From assembly GCA_030447665.1 (NCBI GenBank), contig JAUJOJ010000012.1, positions 1-47,565 on the forward strand: a stretch of 47,565 nucleotides of DNA, in the 5' to 3' direction. Below the pieces are notes generated by a model that made no database searches, was not told where the DNA came from, and saw only the letters and a list, made by a program, of their open reading frames with translations. This document shows, piece after piece, positions 36,778 to 46,203 of the stretch. This stretch comes from Allosphingosinicella sp. (GTDB lineage Bacteria > Pseudomonadota > Alphaproteobacteria > Sphingomonadales > Sphingomonadaceae). The first letter of the stretch is position 1. Each line of letters starts with the position of its first letter. The translations under genes and the position numbers were made by a program.

Positions 36778-38688
36778 TTAGACCGAGCGGGTGGCAGGAA
36801 GGTGGACCTTTAGATTGATCGACCAACGGGAAGCGGACTTGGTCTTCATCTCAGCTCGGGACGGCGTGATCGGAGCCTTTGGCCAAACGCACATGATTTT
36901 TTTGAGGCCCGATATCGCGTGTTGAACCTCCGTGGCCCAAGAGATGAAGCAACAGGTTCCGATGCTGTCCCCGATCACCCGGTCCTTCTTGCAGGTTTCT
37001 TGCGATATGGCATCCCAGCATTCGGACCTGGCTACGAGCTCGAAGTTCGATTCGAGGTAGCGCCCGTAGATGCGGCGCATGAGGTCGAACGTGGGATATT
37101 TCTGCGGATATTTCGGAACCATGACAACGTCGACGTCGCGGAACATGATGTCCGGACGAGGGTGGACAGCCTCGCTGAAGGTAATCTCCGCATCGTAAAA
37201 CGCCGACACCCCGGTAGGCGCCATCCTGCGCGTCAGCGCGTTGAATGGATTGGCAAGATCGGGCACGAACACCTTCCCGGGCAGGCGCGGCTCCCGCTCC
37301 AGCAATCCGACGCCATTTTGGATTACGGCCAAAAACTGCTTCTCACCCAGCGCCTCCTGTCCACGCTGATTGTCTAGATTCAAGCTGGCCGGGTCGATCG
37401 ATCCACAGCCATGTTCCGCGGCATCGCTAACCGCCGCCGAGGGCTGTGCACTTGTGGAGGTTGGCGCTTGAGTGATCATCAGACTTGGAAAGGCCGGGCC
37501 CGCTAAATCGGAGGGACGCTGGCGCATTGCAGCTAGGAAGTGAAACGCGAGATTACCGGCAGCCCCTATGCCCACCGGAAGGACAAGCGCGCCGATGAGC
37601 AGGATGCTTGCCAGCGTCGAGCGGCTGCTCGCCGATTCGGAATCGCGCCTGGGAGCAAGGGCGGCGACGAGTGAGCCTGGGACAAAGGTGAGAATGCCCG
37701 GACCTTGTGCATTGTGCCTGTCGAGCAGAATACCAGCGGCGCCCATGAACAGGCACAAAAGCAGATAGTCGTATCGGACGCGGCTAATCAGCGCGAGCAG
37801 GAGAACGGCCCCGAACAGATAGACACCCTGGATGTTGTTCACTGTGGTCGCGAGCAGCCCGACAGCGCCCCCCCGAACCGTCCCTGTTGCCGAAGCAGCT
37901 GTTCGGATGTCGCCGAGATACTCGGCTGTGCCCGACCAGAACAGCTCCACTATCAGGATCGCAACCGCAGAAATCACAAGAGCGATGAAGGCCTCGCGCC
38001 GAACGTGAGGAAACCAGGCCGCTGCCAGCAAGAAGGCCCCTCCGACCGCCGCATAGGTGATTTTTAGATAAAAGAGCAGCAGCCACAACGCCGCCATGCA
38101 ACCGATGTCAAGGGAGCGGCTGCCAAGCCCTCGATTGCGTGGCAACACGAACAGGAACAGCAGGCTGAGCAAGGCGTAGCCGAACCGATTGTAGAACATC
38201 GCGAACATCGGCCGGGGTGCAACTTCGCCAATGGCTGCCGGGGCAATTGATAGAATCAGGATGTAAACACCAAAGGCGACAGCCAGCGGCCATGGTAGGC
38301 GGGATAAGCAGGCGTAGATGGTGAGCGGGAGCAGTAGCACGGCAAAAACCGCCGTTGCCACAAGCATCATGCCTCCCAAGCCGCTCCAAACGTAGCCAAG
38401 CGCCAGCAGCGCGTAAGCGAGCGGCCCCAATGGCGAGTGAAAATCCCGGTTCGGCACCTGACCCCGCGCGAGCCGATCGGCAGCGTCAAGAAATGTGAGC
38501 AAGTCTCCGAGGTGTGTGGCTAGGACGGTCTTCCCCGGTAAAAGGAGCATCATGACCGAAACGGCGCCTACCGCGGTAAGAAACCCGGCGACAAACCACC
38601 CGGCACGACGCGGCGGCAGGGAGGCAAAGTTTCGCGCCGCGGACGAAAGCTGTTCGATTGACCTCGATGTTACGCCATTCTCGCTCAC
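36778..38688 (-). CDS. Polytopic membrane protein, family A copy 4, with chimeric C-terminus
   Basis: A 636-residue protein, the longest of the family. Helices and blocks match A1 closely: GDLLTFLDAADRLARGQ, VPNRDFHSPLGPLAYAL, FYNRFGYALLSLL, LKITYAAVGGAFLL, NAQGPGILTFVPGSLVA, VFVPDLANPFNALTRR, DVDVVMVPKYP and IYGRYLESNFELVARS. After SECWDAISQETCKKDR, where A1 ends within about ten residues, it runs on for some 70 residues. Much of this tail (CCFISWATEVQHAISGLKKI and onward) is the antisense of the 108-bp repeat that encodes the Wzx C-terminus on the other strand. The natural end was therefore probably replaced by recombination. Starts at GTG 38688. Function inferred as for A1. Confidence 0.72.
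   Translation of the reverse strand: MSENGVTSRSIEQLSSAARNFASLPPRRAGWFVAGFLTAVGAVSVMMLLLPGKTVLATHLGDLLTFLDAADRLARGQVPNRDFHSPLGPLAYALLALGYVWSGLGGMMLVATAVFAVLLLPLTIYACLSRLPWPLAVAFGVYILILSIAPAAIGEVAPRPMFAMFYNRFGYALLSLLFLFVLPRNRGLGSRSLDIGCMAALWLLLFYLKITYAAVGGAFLLAAAWFPHVRREAFIALVISAVAILIVELFWSGTAEYLGDIRTAASATGTVRGGAVGLLATTVNNIQGVYLFGAVLLLALISRVRYDYLLLCLFMGAAGILLDRHNAQGPGILTFVPGSLVAALAPRRDSESASSRSTLASILLIGALVLPVGIGAAGNLAFHFLAAMRQRPSDLAGPAFPSLMITQAPTSTSAQPSAAVSDAAEHGCGSIDPASLNLDNQRGQEALGEKQFLAVIQNGVGLLEREPRLPGKVFVPDLANPFNALTRRMAPTGVSAFYDAEITFSEAVHPRPDIMFRDVDVVMVPKYPQKYPTFDLMRRIYGRYLESNFELVARSECWDAISQETCKKDRVIGDSIGTCCFISWATEVQHAISGLKKIMCVWPKAPITPSRAEMKTKSASRWSINLKVHLPATRSV
36853..36960 (+). repeat. 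108-bp direct repeat, copy 2 (inside 3' end of A4)
   Basis: Same orientation as copy 1 at 34948-35055. It lies antisense within the C-terminal codons of A4, which follow directly (GATGCTGTCCCC on the plus strand). The two copies bracket about 1.8 kb with the methyltransferase. Confidence 0.88.
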
Positions 38689-39213
38689 GCGCCCCTATTG
38701 CGGCCTTGGGCGGGTTTCGCCAGCGCAAAATGTGAGCGTGCGAGAGGCTGTTGCTTGTTCGGAAGTTCCGCCGCGAGCGCGAACGGTTCGGCCGATCCAA
38801 AAGTGGCATGTGCGAGCGCCAAGTCATCTGCTGGCGGGACCCTTGTGGCTCCGGGCGGGTAAATCGCGCGCAGAGGAGATGAAGCCCGGCCGATACCGGA
38901 CGTCTTCGAACGATTGCTTCCCTATGGGCCCGTCTGCGGCTGAACAACCGGATCTGCACGGCGCCGGCCTCCTGCTTCCTGTCGCGTCCGGAGCAGCGCA
39001 TCGAGCATCGCCCCCATTGAACCAGTAGATCCGTCGAGCCAGTAGAGCAGCGCGCGGCTTTTGATTGGCCTTTTCAGGAATATCGCCTAGGAAGCGCGCC
39101 ATACTTCCCGGGCCTCGGCTGTTCTAAAGCGGCAGCTCCCGAAGGCATTCCTCGTCGATCTAGGTGACAGGCACCAGGTCGATCACATGATTACGAGCGC
39201 GTGGTAATTTCGA
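38689..39213. other. Divergent intergenic region between A4 and the 2OG oxygenase
   Basis: A 525-base gap. No intact gene. On the minus strand scattered peptide-like pieces (ALLYWLDGSTGSM near 39040; GKQSFEDVRYRPGFIS near 38890) might be remains of one gene broken by frameshifts, but I cannot name it. Promoters for A4 and the oxygenase are expected here. Confidence 0.35.
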
Positions 39214-40005
39214 ATGTTCAACTATCCCAAGGCCGAGCCGGCGAGCTATCAAAACGCGACCCCATTTCCGCACATCCTGCTCGATAATTTTTTCCCCGAC
39301 GAGCGGTTGAGGGAAGTTGCGAGTGAGATAAAAGCAGCCAATATCGATCCGGAAGCACCCGGATATGGCTGGCTCGACAAGCGCCGTGTCTCGGACCTCG
39401 AAAAGATGCCCCCCAAGACCCGCCAGCTGGTCGAGGAGCTGAACTCACCCGCCTTCTTGCATTGGCTGGAAGAGCTCACCGGGATCGAGGGGCTACAGCC
39501 TGATCCTTATCTCGAAGGCGGGGGGGTTCATCAAATCCCTCCCGGCGGCTATCTGAAAATCCATACCGATTTCAATTGGCACCGGCGCTTGGGGTTGCAC
39601 CGCCGGATCAACGCGCTTCTCTACCTGAACGAGGATTGGCAAGACGAATGGGGTGGCCAGCTCGAGCTTTGGGATGAAAAGGAGATCGCCAGTGAGGAGG
39701 GCAAGGCGTCGGCAGCTTTCAGCCCGTTGTTCAACAGGATGGTGATCTTTTCCACGACCGATTTCAGCTATCATGGGCACCCCCATAAGCTGCAGTGCCC
39801 AGCTGACCGCACCCGGAACTCCATTGCCCTTTATTATTACTCCAAGGACCGGCCCGCGTCGGAGATCAAGTTCGAGCAGTCCGAAATGACGAACTACCGG
39901 GCACGACCTGACGAGCAACTCGGATTGAAGCACAAGCTGCATCAGGTTCTTATCCGCGTGCCGCTGTTGCGCGGGTTTTTAAACGCGATTCGGAGGCAGT
40001 CCTAG
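39214..40005 (+). CDS. 2-oxoglutarate/Fe(II)-dependent oxygenase (prolyl-4-hydroxylase-like)
   Basis: A 263-residue cytoplasmic protein of the 2OG-FeII_Oxy_3 type. Iron ligands are visible as IHTDFNWH (His117, Asp119) and SYHGHPH (His187); the 2-oxoglutarate-binding Arg is in ADRTRNSIALYYYS (Arg199 or Arg201). YLNEDWQDEWGGQLELW lies between, as in the family. Such enzymes hydroxylate peptides or small molecules; several are found in polysaccharide loci and may oxidise a sugar or an attached group. The ATG at 39214 is the only reasonable start. The next gene is 193 bases on, so they may or may not share a transcript. Confidence 0.85.
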   Translation: MFNYPKAEPASYQNATPFPHILLDNFFPDERLREVASEIKAANIDPEAPGYGWLDKRRVSDLEKMPPKTRQLVEELNSPAFLHWLEELTGIEGLQPDPYLEGGGVHQIPPGGYLKIHTDFNWHRRLGLHRRINALLYLNEDWQDEWGGQLELWDEKEIASEEGKASAAFSPLFNRMVIFSTTDFSYHGHPHKLQCPADRTRNSIALYYYSKDRPASEIKFEQSEMTNYRARPDEQLGLKHKLHQVLIRVPLLRGFLNAIRRQS

Positions 40006-40198
40006 CTCGCGCGCGGGAGGTCCGCTTCCAAACTCACCGGCACCGCTATGACGAACCCGCGGCTGCCAATGCTGCGTCGCCTCGAGCGACCACTCGTGAA
40101 AAGGCTCATGCTGGCGAAAAGGGCGTCTGGGTGCATCAGCGCTGCTATCTCACCAACCAGGTCCAGCGGGTAATTCGGCGGATTGAAAGGCTGGATTT

Positions 40199-41425
40199 TT
40201 GCGCATTCTTTTCGTGACATGGGATGGACCGCAGGTCAGCTATCTCGAAAGCCTGTTCCTGCCGATCTTCGCCGGTCTTAAGTCGGAGGGACTGAGCTTC
40301 GACGTCCTCCAGTTTCGGTGGGGCGACAATGCTTCCGAGCGGCGTATTCGGGACGCCTGCGATGCCGTTGGAATCGGATACCGGGCGGTGCCTGTCTCGC
40401 GTTGGGGCGGGGGAGCGGGTCCCTTCCTTTCCGCTATTCACGGACGCCGGCATGTGCGTAGCGCTGCACGCGCTTTCGGAAGCGATGTCATCATGCCGCG
40501 TGGCATGATGCCATCTATCTCCGTTCTTGCCGCGCGCGCGCACAGGGTCTGGCCCATCGTTTTCGATGCGGACGGTCTTCCCACGGATGAGCGGGTGGAT
40601 GTGGCTGGGCTCCCCGCAACCGGCACCACCTACCGGATCCTGCGCGACATCGAGGCGCAGACGGTGCGCCACTCAACGTCCGTCCTCATCCGCACACAGC
40701 GCACTGCGGAAATCCTCTACCACCGCGCCGGCCCACCGGTAACGATGGACCGCTTCCACGTCGTTGCGAACGGCCGCGATGAGGGCGTCTTTCAATTTTT
40801 TGATGCAGAGCACCGGGCCGGGGTGCGGCGCCAGTTGGAGGTGGCCGATACGTCGCCCCTCCTCGTCTATGCAGGCTCCATGGGCCCCCAGTACCGGCTC
40901 GATGCAATGGACTCCCTCTTCTCGGTGGTTCGGGCGCTTAGGCCTGATGCACGTTTGTTGGTGCTGACCGGCTCTCCCGAGGTTGCCGCCGAAGCGTTCC
41001 AGCACCACGGCGACGGTGCCATCATCAAGCGGGTTCCCTACGACGAGGTGCCGCGCTTCCTGGCGGCGGCGGACCTCGGCCTTGCCTACCGAAGCACCAG
41101 CTTTTCCATGCAGGGTGTCGCTCCCGTCAAACTCTCGGAATATCTCCTTTGCGGACTGCCGGTGATTGGCACTGCTGCCATTGGGGATACAAGACCTATC
41201 AAGGAGGAGGGGCTCTTCTTTGACGATGAGGGCGGCACGCCCGCGGCTGCGCAGTGGCTGGTGAGGGAGGTGTTGCCGGCGCGCGAAATCTATCGGGAAA
41301 AAGCGCGTGCAGCTGGGCTGGCTCGATTCTCTCTTGGCCGCAGCATCGAGGATTATTCGCGTGCACTTCAGCCGCTTCGGGATAACAAGCCACTGACGAG
41401 CGGCAGGATCATCAGATCGGATTGA
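40199..41425 (+). CDS. GT4-like glycosyltransferase
   Basis: A 408-residue GT-B fold enzyme. The N-terminal half starts MRILFVTWDGPQVSYLESLF; the C-terminal half has LLVYAGSMGPQYRLDAM, RLLVLTGSPE, VPRFLAAADLGLAYRSTSFS and VKLSEYLLCGLPVIGT, matching the Glu-x7-Glu-like donor site of GT4 (here Lys-Leu-Ser-Glu-Tyr). It should add a sugar from a nucleotide donor to the lipid-linked repeat unit in the cytoplasm. The start is a TTG at 40199 with AAAGG upstream; no better codon exists before the first strand. Linkage unknown. It converges with the second GT4 gene, with only eight bases between stops. Confidence 0.82.
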   Translation: MRILFVTWDGPQVSYLESLFLPIFAGLKSEGLSFDVLQFRWGDNASERRIRDACDAVGIGYRAVPVSRWGGGAGPFLSAIHGRRHVRSAARAFGSDVIMPRGMMPSISVLAARAHRVWPIVFDADGLPTDERVDVAGLPATGTTYRILRDIEAQTVRHSTSVLIRTQRTAEILYHRAGPPVTMDRFHVVANGRDEGVFQFFDAEHRAGVRRQLEVADTSPLLVYAGSMGPQYRLDAMDSLFSVVRALRPDARLLVLTGSPEVAAEAFQHHGDGAIIKRVPYDEVPRFLAAADLGLAYRSTSFSMQGVAPVKLSEYLLCGLPVIGTAAIGDTRPIKEEGLFFDDEGGTPAAAQWLVREVLPAREIYREKARAAGLARFSLGRSIEDYSRALQPLRDNKPLTSGRIIRSD

Positions 41426-41433
41426 TCGCTCCC

Positions 41434-42516
41434 CTAATAAGTTCCGACTTTTCCCACTGATCTGAGGAGATCAATGAGACGGGGTGTATGTACGCTAAGC
41501 GAATATCCTTCTTCGGCCCGCTTCCGCCCCACCAAACCCATTCGTGCCCGGAGATCGGCACTTTCGATCAGCTCTAGGAGAGAGGCGCGCCACTCCTCGG
41601 GCGTTGTGGCGAGAAATCCCGTCAGCCCATGGGCAACAATGTCCCGGTTCACACCGACGGGCGAAGCCACCACCGGAAGGCCGCAGGCCATGTACTGGAT
41701 GAGCTTGTAGCCGCTCTTGCCGCGGGCCCAGATCTCGTCCGGAACCGGCATGATGCCGATGTCCATCGCCTGCACGTCGGCCACCTCGCTGCTTTCGGAC
41801 CAATCGACGAGTTGGAGACCCGGAAACCTGTCCTTCTCCGCCTGCACCCCTGCGCCGACCACGCGCACTTTGACGCCGCGTTCACGACTGATTTCCGCAA
41901 GAAGGGGAAATAGAGGCCGCAAATATCCCCAGGTCGTGGGCGATCCTATCCAACCGATGACGAGCGGCTGGTCCGGATCGGCTCCGTCGGCGCGCGGCTT
42001 GTAGAGATCGGTATCCACCACTGTGGGCAGTATGATGCTCCTTCGGCAGAAGCGGGATGCATAGTCCAGCACATAGGCATTGCCACAGGAGCAAGCCGCC
42101 GCATGCCGCAGCAGGGGCTCGAACTTGCGGCCCAGCATCCCCCGAACCAGCGGGTTGGAGCTTGAGTCATAGGTATGGAAGAAAGCATCGTCGTAATCAT
42201 AGACGACTGCCCGGCTTCTGCTGAGCGCCAGCCGCTCGACCCAACCCGGCAGATAGGGGAAAAGCTCGGCATAGATCCAGACGATGTCCGCGCCCGGCCC
42301 GGAGAGCAGGGCCCGCATCCGCTTCAGGTAGGATCTGGCGACATCAAGCCGCGAAAAGCCGCCGCCGTCGACGAGGCTGCGCACATAATCGTCGCCGAGC
42401 AGCGGCTCGAAATCCACCCTGAATCCCGCGGCCTCGAGGGCAGGGATGTACTGCAGCACCCGTTGCCGGGTACTTGCCGCCTCGCGGCCGTGGCGGGTGA
42501 AGGCTTTGACCTGCAT
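41434..42516 (-). CDS. GT4 glycosyltransferase
   Basis: A 360-residue GT-B enzyme: VKAFTRHGREAASTRQRVLQ at the start, VVYDYDDAFFHTYD in the N-terminal half, IGWIGSPTTWGYL at the domain linker, VRVVGAGVQ, and the donor site GIMPVPDEIWARGKSGYKL followed by IQYMACGLPVVASPVGVN. It transfers a sugar onto the growing repeat unit. I use the ATG at 42516, 22 bases after the rmlB stop, because family members begin with this strand; an in-frame ATG at 42567 would overlap rmlB by 29 bases. It is co-directional with rmlA-rmlB and probably in the same transcript. Confidence 0.87.
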   Translation of the reverse strand: MQVKAFTRHGREAASTRQRVLQYIPALEAAGFRVDFEPLLGDDYVRSLVDGGGFSRLDVARSYLKRMRALLSGPGADIVWIYAELFPYLPGWVERLALSRSRAVVYDYDDAFFHTYDSSSNPLVRGMLGRKFEPLLRHAAACSCGNAYVLDYASRFCRRSIILPTVVDTDLYKPRADGADPDQPLVIGWIGSPTTWGYLRPLFPLLAEISRERGVKVRVVGAGVQAEKDRFPGLQLVDWSESSEVADVQAMDIGIMPVPDEIWARGKSGYKLIQYMACGLPVVASPVGVNRDIVAHGLTGFLATTPEEWRASLLELIESADLRARMGLVGRKRAEEGYSLSVHTPRLIDLLRSVGKVGTY

Positions 42517-42538
42517 CGCTCGGCGAGGGGCGAGCTCG

Positions 42539-43604
42539 TCAGCCTGTTCCAAGACGGGCGCCAGCATATCGTTGCTCCCGGATGGGGCGCCACCACCATT
42601 CGTTTTCCAGATACCAGTCGATCGTCTTCGAAAGCCCGGTTTGGAAAGTCTCCTGCTGGCTCCAGCCGAGCTCCCGCTCGACCTTACGAGGATCAATCGC
42701 ATAGCGCCTGTCGTGGCCGGGCCGATCTTCGACGAAGGTGATGAGCGCGCGCCGGGTGCGCCCGTCGCTGAGCGGCCGTTTTTCATCGAGAAGGTCGCAG
42801 ATCGTTTCGACAACGCTGAGGTTGCTGCGTTCGGCGCGGCCGCCGACATTGTAGCTCTCGCCGAGCCGGCCCCTCAATGCGATCAGCTCCAGCGCACGGG
42901 CGTGATCGTCGACGAACAGCCAGTCGCGGACATTCTCGCCCCGGCCATAGACCGGCAGGGTTTTCCCTCGAGGGCATTGAGGATCACGAGCGGGATCAGC
43001 TTTTCCGGAAAATGGAAGGGCCGTAATTGTTCGAGCAGTTCGAAAGCACGACCGGCAGGCCGTAAGTGTGGTGCCAAGCGCGAACAAGGTGGTCGGAGGC
43101 CGCCTTCGACGCCGAATAAGGCGAGGACGGGTCGTAGGGACTCTCCTCGGTGAAGATCCCGCTGTCGAACGGAAGATCGCCGAACACTTCATCCGTGGAG
43201 ACATGGTGGAAGCGGAAGCCTGCGCGGCGGCGCGGATCGAGGCTGCGCCAATAAGCCAAAGCCGTGTTGAGCAGCCGGAACGTGCCCACGATGTTGGTTT
43301 CGATGAAGTCGGCCGGGCCGTCGATCGACCGGTCGACATGCGTCTCGGCCGCAAGGTGCATGACGATCTCGACCCGCTCCTCGTCGAGCAGCGATCCGAC
43401 GAGACCCCCGTCGGCGATATCGCCCCGGACGAAGCGGTAGCAGGGCGAGCCTTCCAGCTCGGCCAGCGAGGCGAGGTTTCCCGCATAGGTGAGCTTGTCG
43501 AGGTTGATCACGCGATAGCCGCCGGACCGGACCAGATGGCGGCAAAGCGCAGAGCCGATGAAGCCCGCTCCTCCGGTCACCAGGACGCTGAGCGGCTCGC
43601 TCAC
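42539..43604 (-). pseudogene. rmlB: dTDP-glucose 4,6-dehydratase (RmlB), interrupted by two 1-base deletions
   Basis: Second step of dTDP-rhamnose synthesis. From GTG 43604 (four-base overlap with the rmlA stop) the frame reads [50 protein letters not shown] and [19 protein letters not shown] with the catalytic Tyr/Lys, then NCSNNYGP. There one base is missing (near 43016) and the frame ends; the family sequence goes on as [18 protein letters not shown] in the next frame. A second base is missing at a short A-run (T-run 42961-42964 on the plus strand), after which LPVYGRGENVRDWLFVDDHA and onward returns to a normal end at 42539. With both bases restored the protein is 355 residues, normal length. 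Either a true double mutation or sequencing error in homopolymers. Confidence 0.88.
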
Positions 43605-44510
43605 CGGCTCGTTCCATGCAGTTCGTGACCCGCAACAGGGCCTTCGGCGGCTCTCCGCTTCAAGGAGGCGGCATAGTCGGATTTGCCCAAACGTTCGGCG
43701 GCTGCGAGGAGCTGATCGGTGGTCAAATAGCCGAGGTCGAATGCGACCTCCTCCGGCGACATCACCTTGATGCCCTGGCGATGCTCGATCGTGCGCACGA
43801 AGGAGGATGCCTCGTGAAGGCTGTCGTGCGTTCCCGTGTCGAGCCAGGCATAGCCGCGCCCCAGCCGGACCACGTTCAATTCGCCAAGCTCCAGATACGC
43901 ACGGTTCACGTCGGTGATCTCGAGCTCGCCGCGCGCCGAGGGACGCACTGATGCGGCGATGTCGAGCACATGATTGTCGTAAAAGTAGAGGCCGGTCACA
44001 GCCCAGTTCGAGCTCGGATGAAGCGGCTTTTCGATGATGTCCGTCGCCCGCATCGTCTCCGGGTTGAAAGTCACCACGCCGTATCGCTGGGGCTCTTCGA
44101 CATGGTAGGCAAAGACGGTGGCCCCCCTGTCGCGGGCCGCTGCTTCCCGGCAGAGAGCGGAAAGCCCGCCTCCGAAGAAGATATTGTCGCCGAGAATGAG
44201 CGCGACGGGATCCGGGCCTACGAATTCCCGGCCGATCAGGAAGGCCTCGGCCAGCCCGTTGGGCTGCGGCTGCTCCGCGTAGGACAGACTGATCCCGAAC
44301 GGGGCCGCCGTCGCCGAGCAGGGTCTTGAAGCTCGGCAGATCGCGCGGGGTGGAGATGATCAGGATCTCCCAGATCCCCGCCAGCATCAGCGTGCAGAGC
44401 GGGTAATAGATCATCGGCTTGTCGTAGACCGGGAGCAGCTGCTTCGAGATGCATAATGTCGCGGGATAGAGGCGGGTGCCGCTGCCTCCGGCAAGGATGA
44501 TGCCCTTCAA
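43601..44510 (-). pseudogene. rmlA: Glucose-1-phosphate thymidylyltransferase (RmlA), interrupted by one extra base
   Basis: First step of the pathway: joining of dTTP and glucose-1-phosphate. ATG 44510 opens [20 protein letters not shown] and [20 protein letters not shown], the nucleotide-binding signature of RmlA. After LLGDGGP the frame is lost at a run of four C (GGGG 44301-44304 on the plus strand) where three are expected. One frame over it continues [61 protein letters not shown] and CPEE-like end residues to the stop at 43601. Removing one C gives 302 residues, normal length. The first fragment continues open into rmlB in the wrong frame, giving a misleading long ORF. As written, no full enzyme would be made. 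Confidence 0.88.
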
Positions 44511-44637
44511 GATCAGCCTTTCTACCTGACGCCCGCCGCTGCGTGAAATTGCCGCCTGCGCCGTCCCGAAGGCCGCTCCACGAGGTGCGCCTGGGCAATA
44601 GAGGCCTGAGGGAGTGGCGTCAAACGTTCCGGATCCT

Positions 44638-44755
44638 GGGCCTGATCGGTTGAGGTGGAAGCGCTACGCGCTTCCGCCGAAGGCGTGAATCAGGCCCTTT
44701 TCATATGACCCAAGACCTTGATTCACGGATCAGGCGGATTCAGCCTGATCCGTGA
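44638..44755 (-). repeat. Composite palindromic element, copy 2 (upstream of rmlA)
   Basis: Inverted counterpart of the element at 6912-7030. Part B is 44638-44697 (GGGCCTGAT ends, inner GGAAGCGC/GCGCTTCC hairpin); part A is 44723-44755 with perfect 13-base arms TCACGGATCAGGC and complement around a 7-base loop. As in copy 1, part B is nearer the downstream rml gene (rmlA starts 127 bases away). The rest of the 436-base divergent region 44511-44946 shows no gene; promoters of rmlA and of the 44947 gene should lie there. Confidence 0.8.
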
Positions 44756-44946
44756 AGGTCTATGTTTCGGGGTTCCTTCGATCCGATCATTGGTGTAGCA
44801 GCGGCGCCTGGTCTGGAGGGGGGCGGTGCCCGCACTTGACCAGTCGGGCAGTGGGGGGCTGCTCCCAGTGGGCATCCCAAGCTTGATCCTGTTCGCCAGA
44901 CAGGACCTGTGCCTGGGACCGGAAAGAAACCCCATCGTTCAAGAGT

Positions 44947-46203
44947 GTGCGCATTCAAGATGAGCTCCATCGTTACATCCGCTCGCGCACGGCGCGGATC
45001 CGCTCGAGGCTCATCGTGGCGGTGCTTGTTACCCTGGCGTCTCCGCTCTTGCTTTACCTCATCATCAGAACGGCTGTTATTGGGCTGAGCTCGGCCACGG
45101 CGGCAAGCCTCCCGCCGCAGGACTACACCCCCGTGCTGCGCCAGCTGCTGCCGCGCGTCGCCGATCCCCGGGTCCCGGTCCCCAAGCGGCTTACCACCAT
45201 GGCGGGAGCGTCAGTGAGCGACAATCCGCTCGCCTACGAGCCGTTCTTCGTGTTCGGGAAGAAAGCCAGCGATGATGGCGACCTGAAGCGCGCCATACTC
45301 CTTATGGAAGAGTCTCGACGCCGTCGGCCCAACCTGCTCATCACCAGGCTTCTGCTGATGTCATATTACGGCGCAGCAAAGCGGTATCCCGATGCGCTCC
45401 GCGAAATGGATTACACTCTGCGGAGCAGCGAGGACGTGCGCCGGGTGGTCCTTCCCGAACTGGTCAAGACGATGCGGACTCCGGAAGGACGCCGCGCAGT
45501 GGCGGAAGTCCTCGTCGGCAGGCCCGTCTGGCGGGAAGAGTTCATCAACACCGCTGCGCACGGCCAGCCGGCGCTCCGTCCCGAGCAGGCGCGTGATCTG
45601 CTTGATCGGGTGCAGGCATTGCGTCCGCGCGGCGACTGGTCGCTGGAACGCGGCCTCTACATCCAGTCGCTGGTCAGCGCCGGACGGGCGGGAGAGGCGC
45701 GATCCGCTTGGCTGGACACGCTTCCACAGGCGGAAAGGCTCCGCTACCGGTTCCTATCGGACGGCGACTTCACAGGCCGTCTGAGCCCGCAACCCTTTGG
45801 CTGGGTGCTGCGGGAAAGCGACGCGGGGAGAGCGGAGATCATTCGTTCCGGCGGGCGGGATGCCTATCTTGAAGTGACCTATTTCGGGGGCAAGAACATC
45901 GAACCGGCTGAGCAGATGCTCGCGTTGTCGCCGGGCACATACCAGCTTTCCTTCCTCGCCAAGAGCGGGGAGGGGGTTAAATCAGGGAACATCTATTGGG
46001 CGATAAGCTGCGCTTCGGAGGGGCCGGAGCTGGTCCGCATCCGAATTGTCGATCCGCAGCCCGCCTATCGCCGGTATCAAGGAGAGGTGCGCGTTCCCGC
46101 TTCGGGTTGTTTGGGGCAAAGACTGCGCCTTTTTGCTGAGGCCGGCGACATGGCGAGCGGGTTCGACGTCCAGATCGCCAAGATGCAGATGGTGCGGCGA
46201 TGA
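44947..46203 (+). CDS. Membrane-anchored protein of unknown function next to ligase
   Basis: I do not recognise the family. A 418-residue protein: basic N-terminus, one helix (LIVAVLVTLASPLLLYLII, about 22-40), then an outward part. Residues 90-260 are helical with TPR-like pairs (AYEPFFVFGKKASDDGDLKR, LLITRLLLMSYYGAAKRYPD). The last 140 residues look like a beta-sandwich with Gly/aromatic strands (AYLEVTYFGG, GTYQLSFLAKSGEG, CLGQRLRLFAEAGDM), such as a carbohydrate-binding-like module; two Cys (YWAISCASEG, PASGCLGQ) could form a disulphide. The GTG at 44947 is used. The stop overlaps the ligase start (ATGA), so the two are co-translated and may act together in polymer handling at the periplasmic side. 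Confidence 0.72.
   Translation: MRIQDELHRYIRSRTARIRSRLIVAVLVTLASPLLLYLIIRTAVIGLSSATAASLPPQDYTPVLRQLLPRVADPRVPVPKRLTTMAGASVSDNPLAYEPFFVFGKKASDDGDLKRAILLMEESRRRRPNLLITRLLLMSYYGAAKRYPDALREMDYTLRSSEDVRRVVLPELVKTMRTPEGRRAVAEVLVGRPVWREEFINTAAHGQPALRPEQARDLLDRVQALRPRGDWSLERGLYIQSLVSAGRAGEARSAWLDTLPQAERLRYRFLSDGDFTGRLSPQPFGWVLRESDAGRAEIIRSGGRDAYLEVTYFGGKNIEPAEQMLALSPGTYQLSFLAKSGEGVKSGNIYWAISCASEGPELVRIRIVDPQPAYRRYQGEVRVPASGCLGQRLRLFAEAGDMASGFDVQIAKMQMVRR

Noticed and set aside
42996..44510. A long open frame looking like an RmlA-RmlB fusion protein
   Set aside because: The middle is Arg/Ser-rich nonsense that arises because one extra C shifts the rmlA frame; the true rmlA continuation is in another frame and ends in a four-base overlap with the rmlB start.
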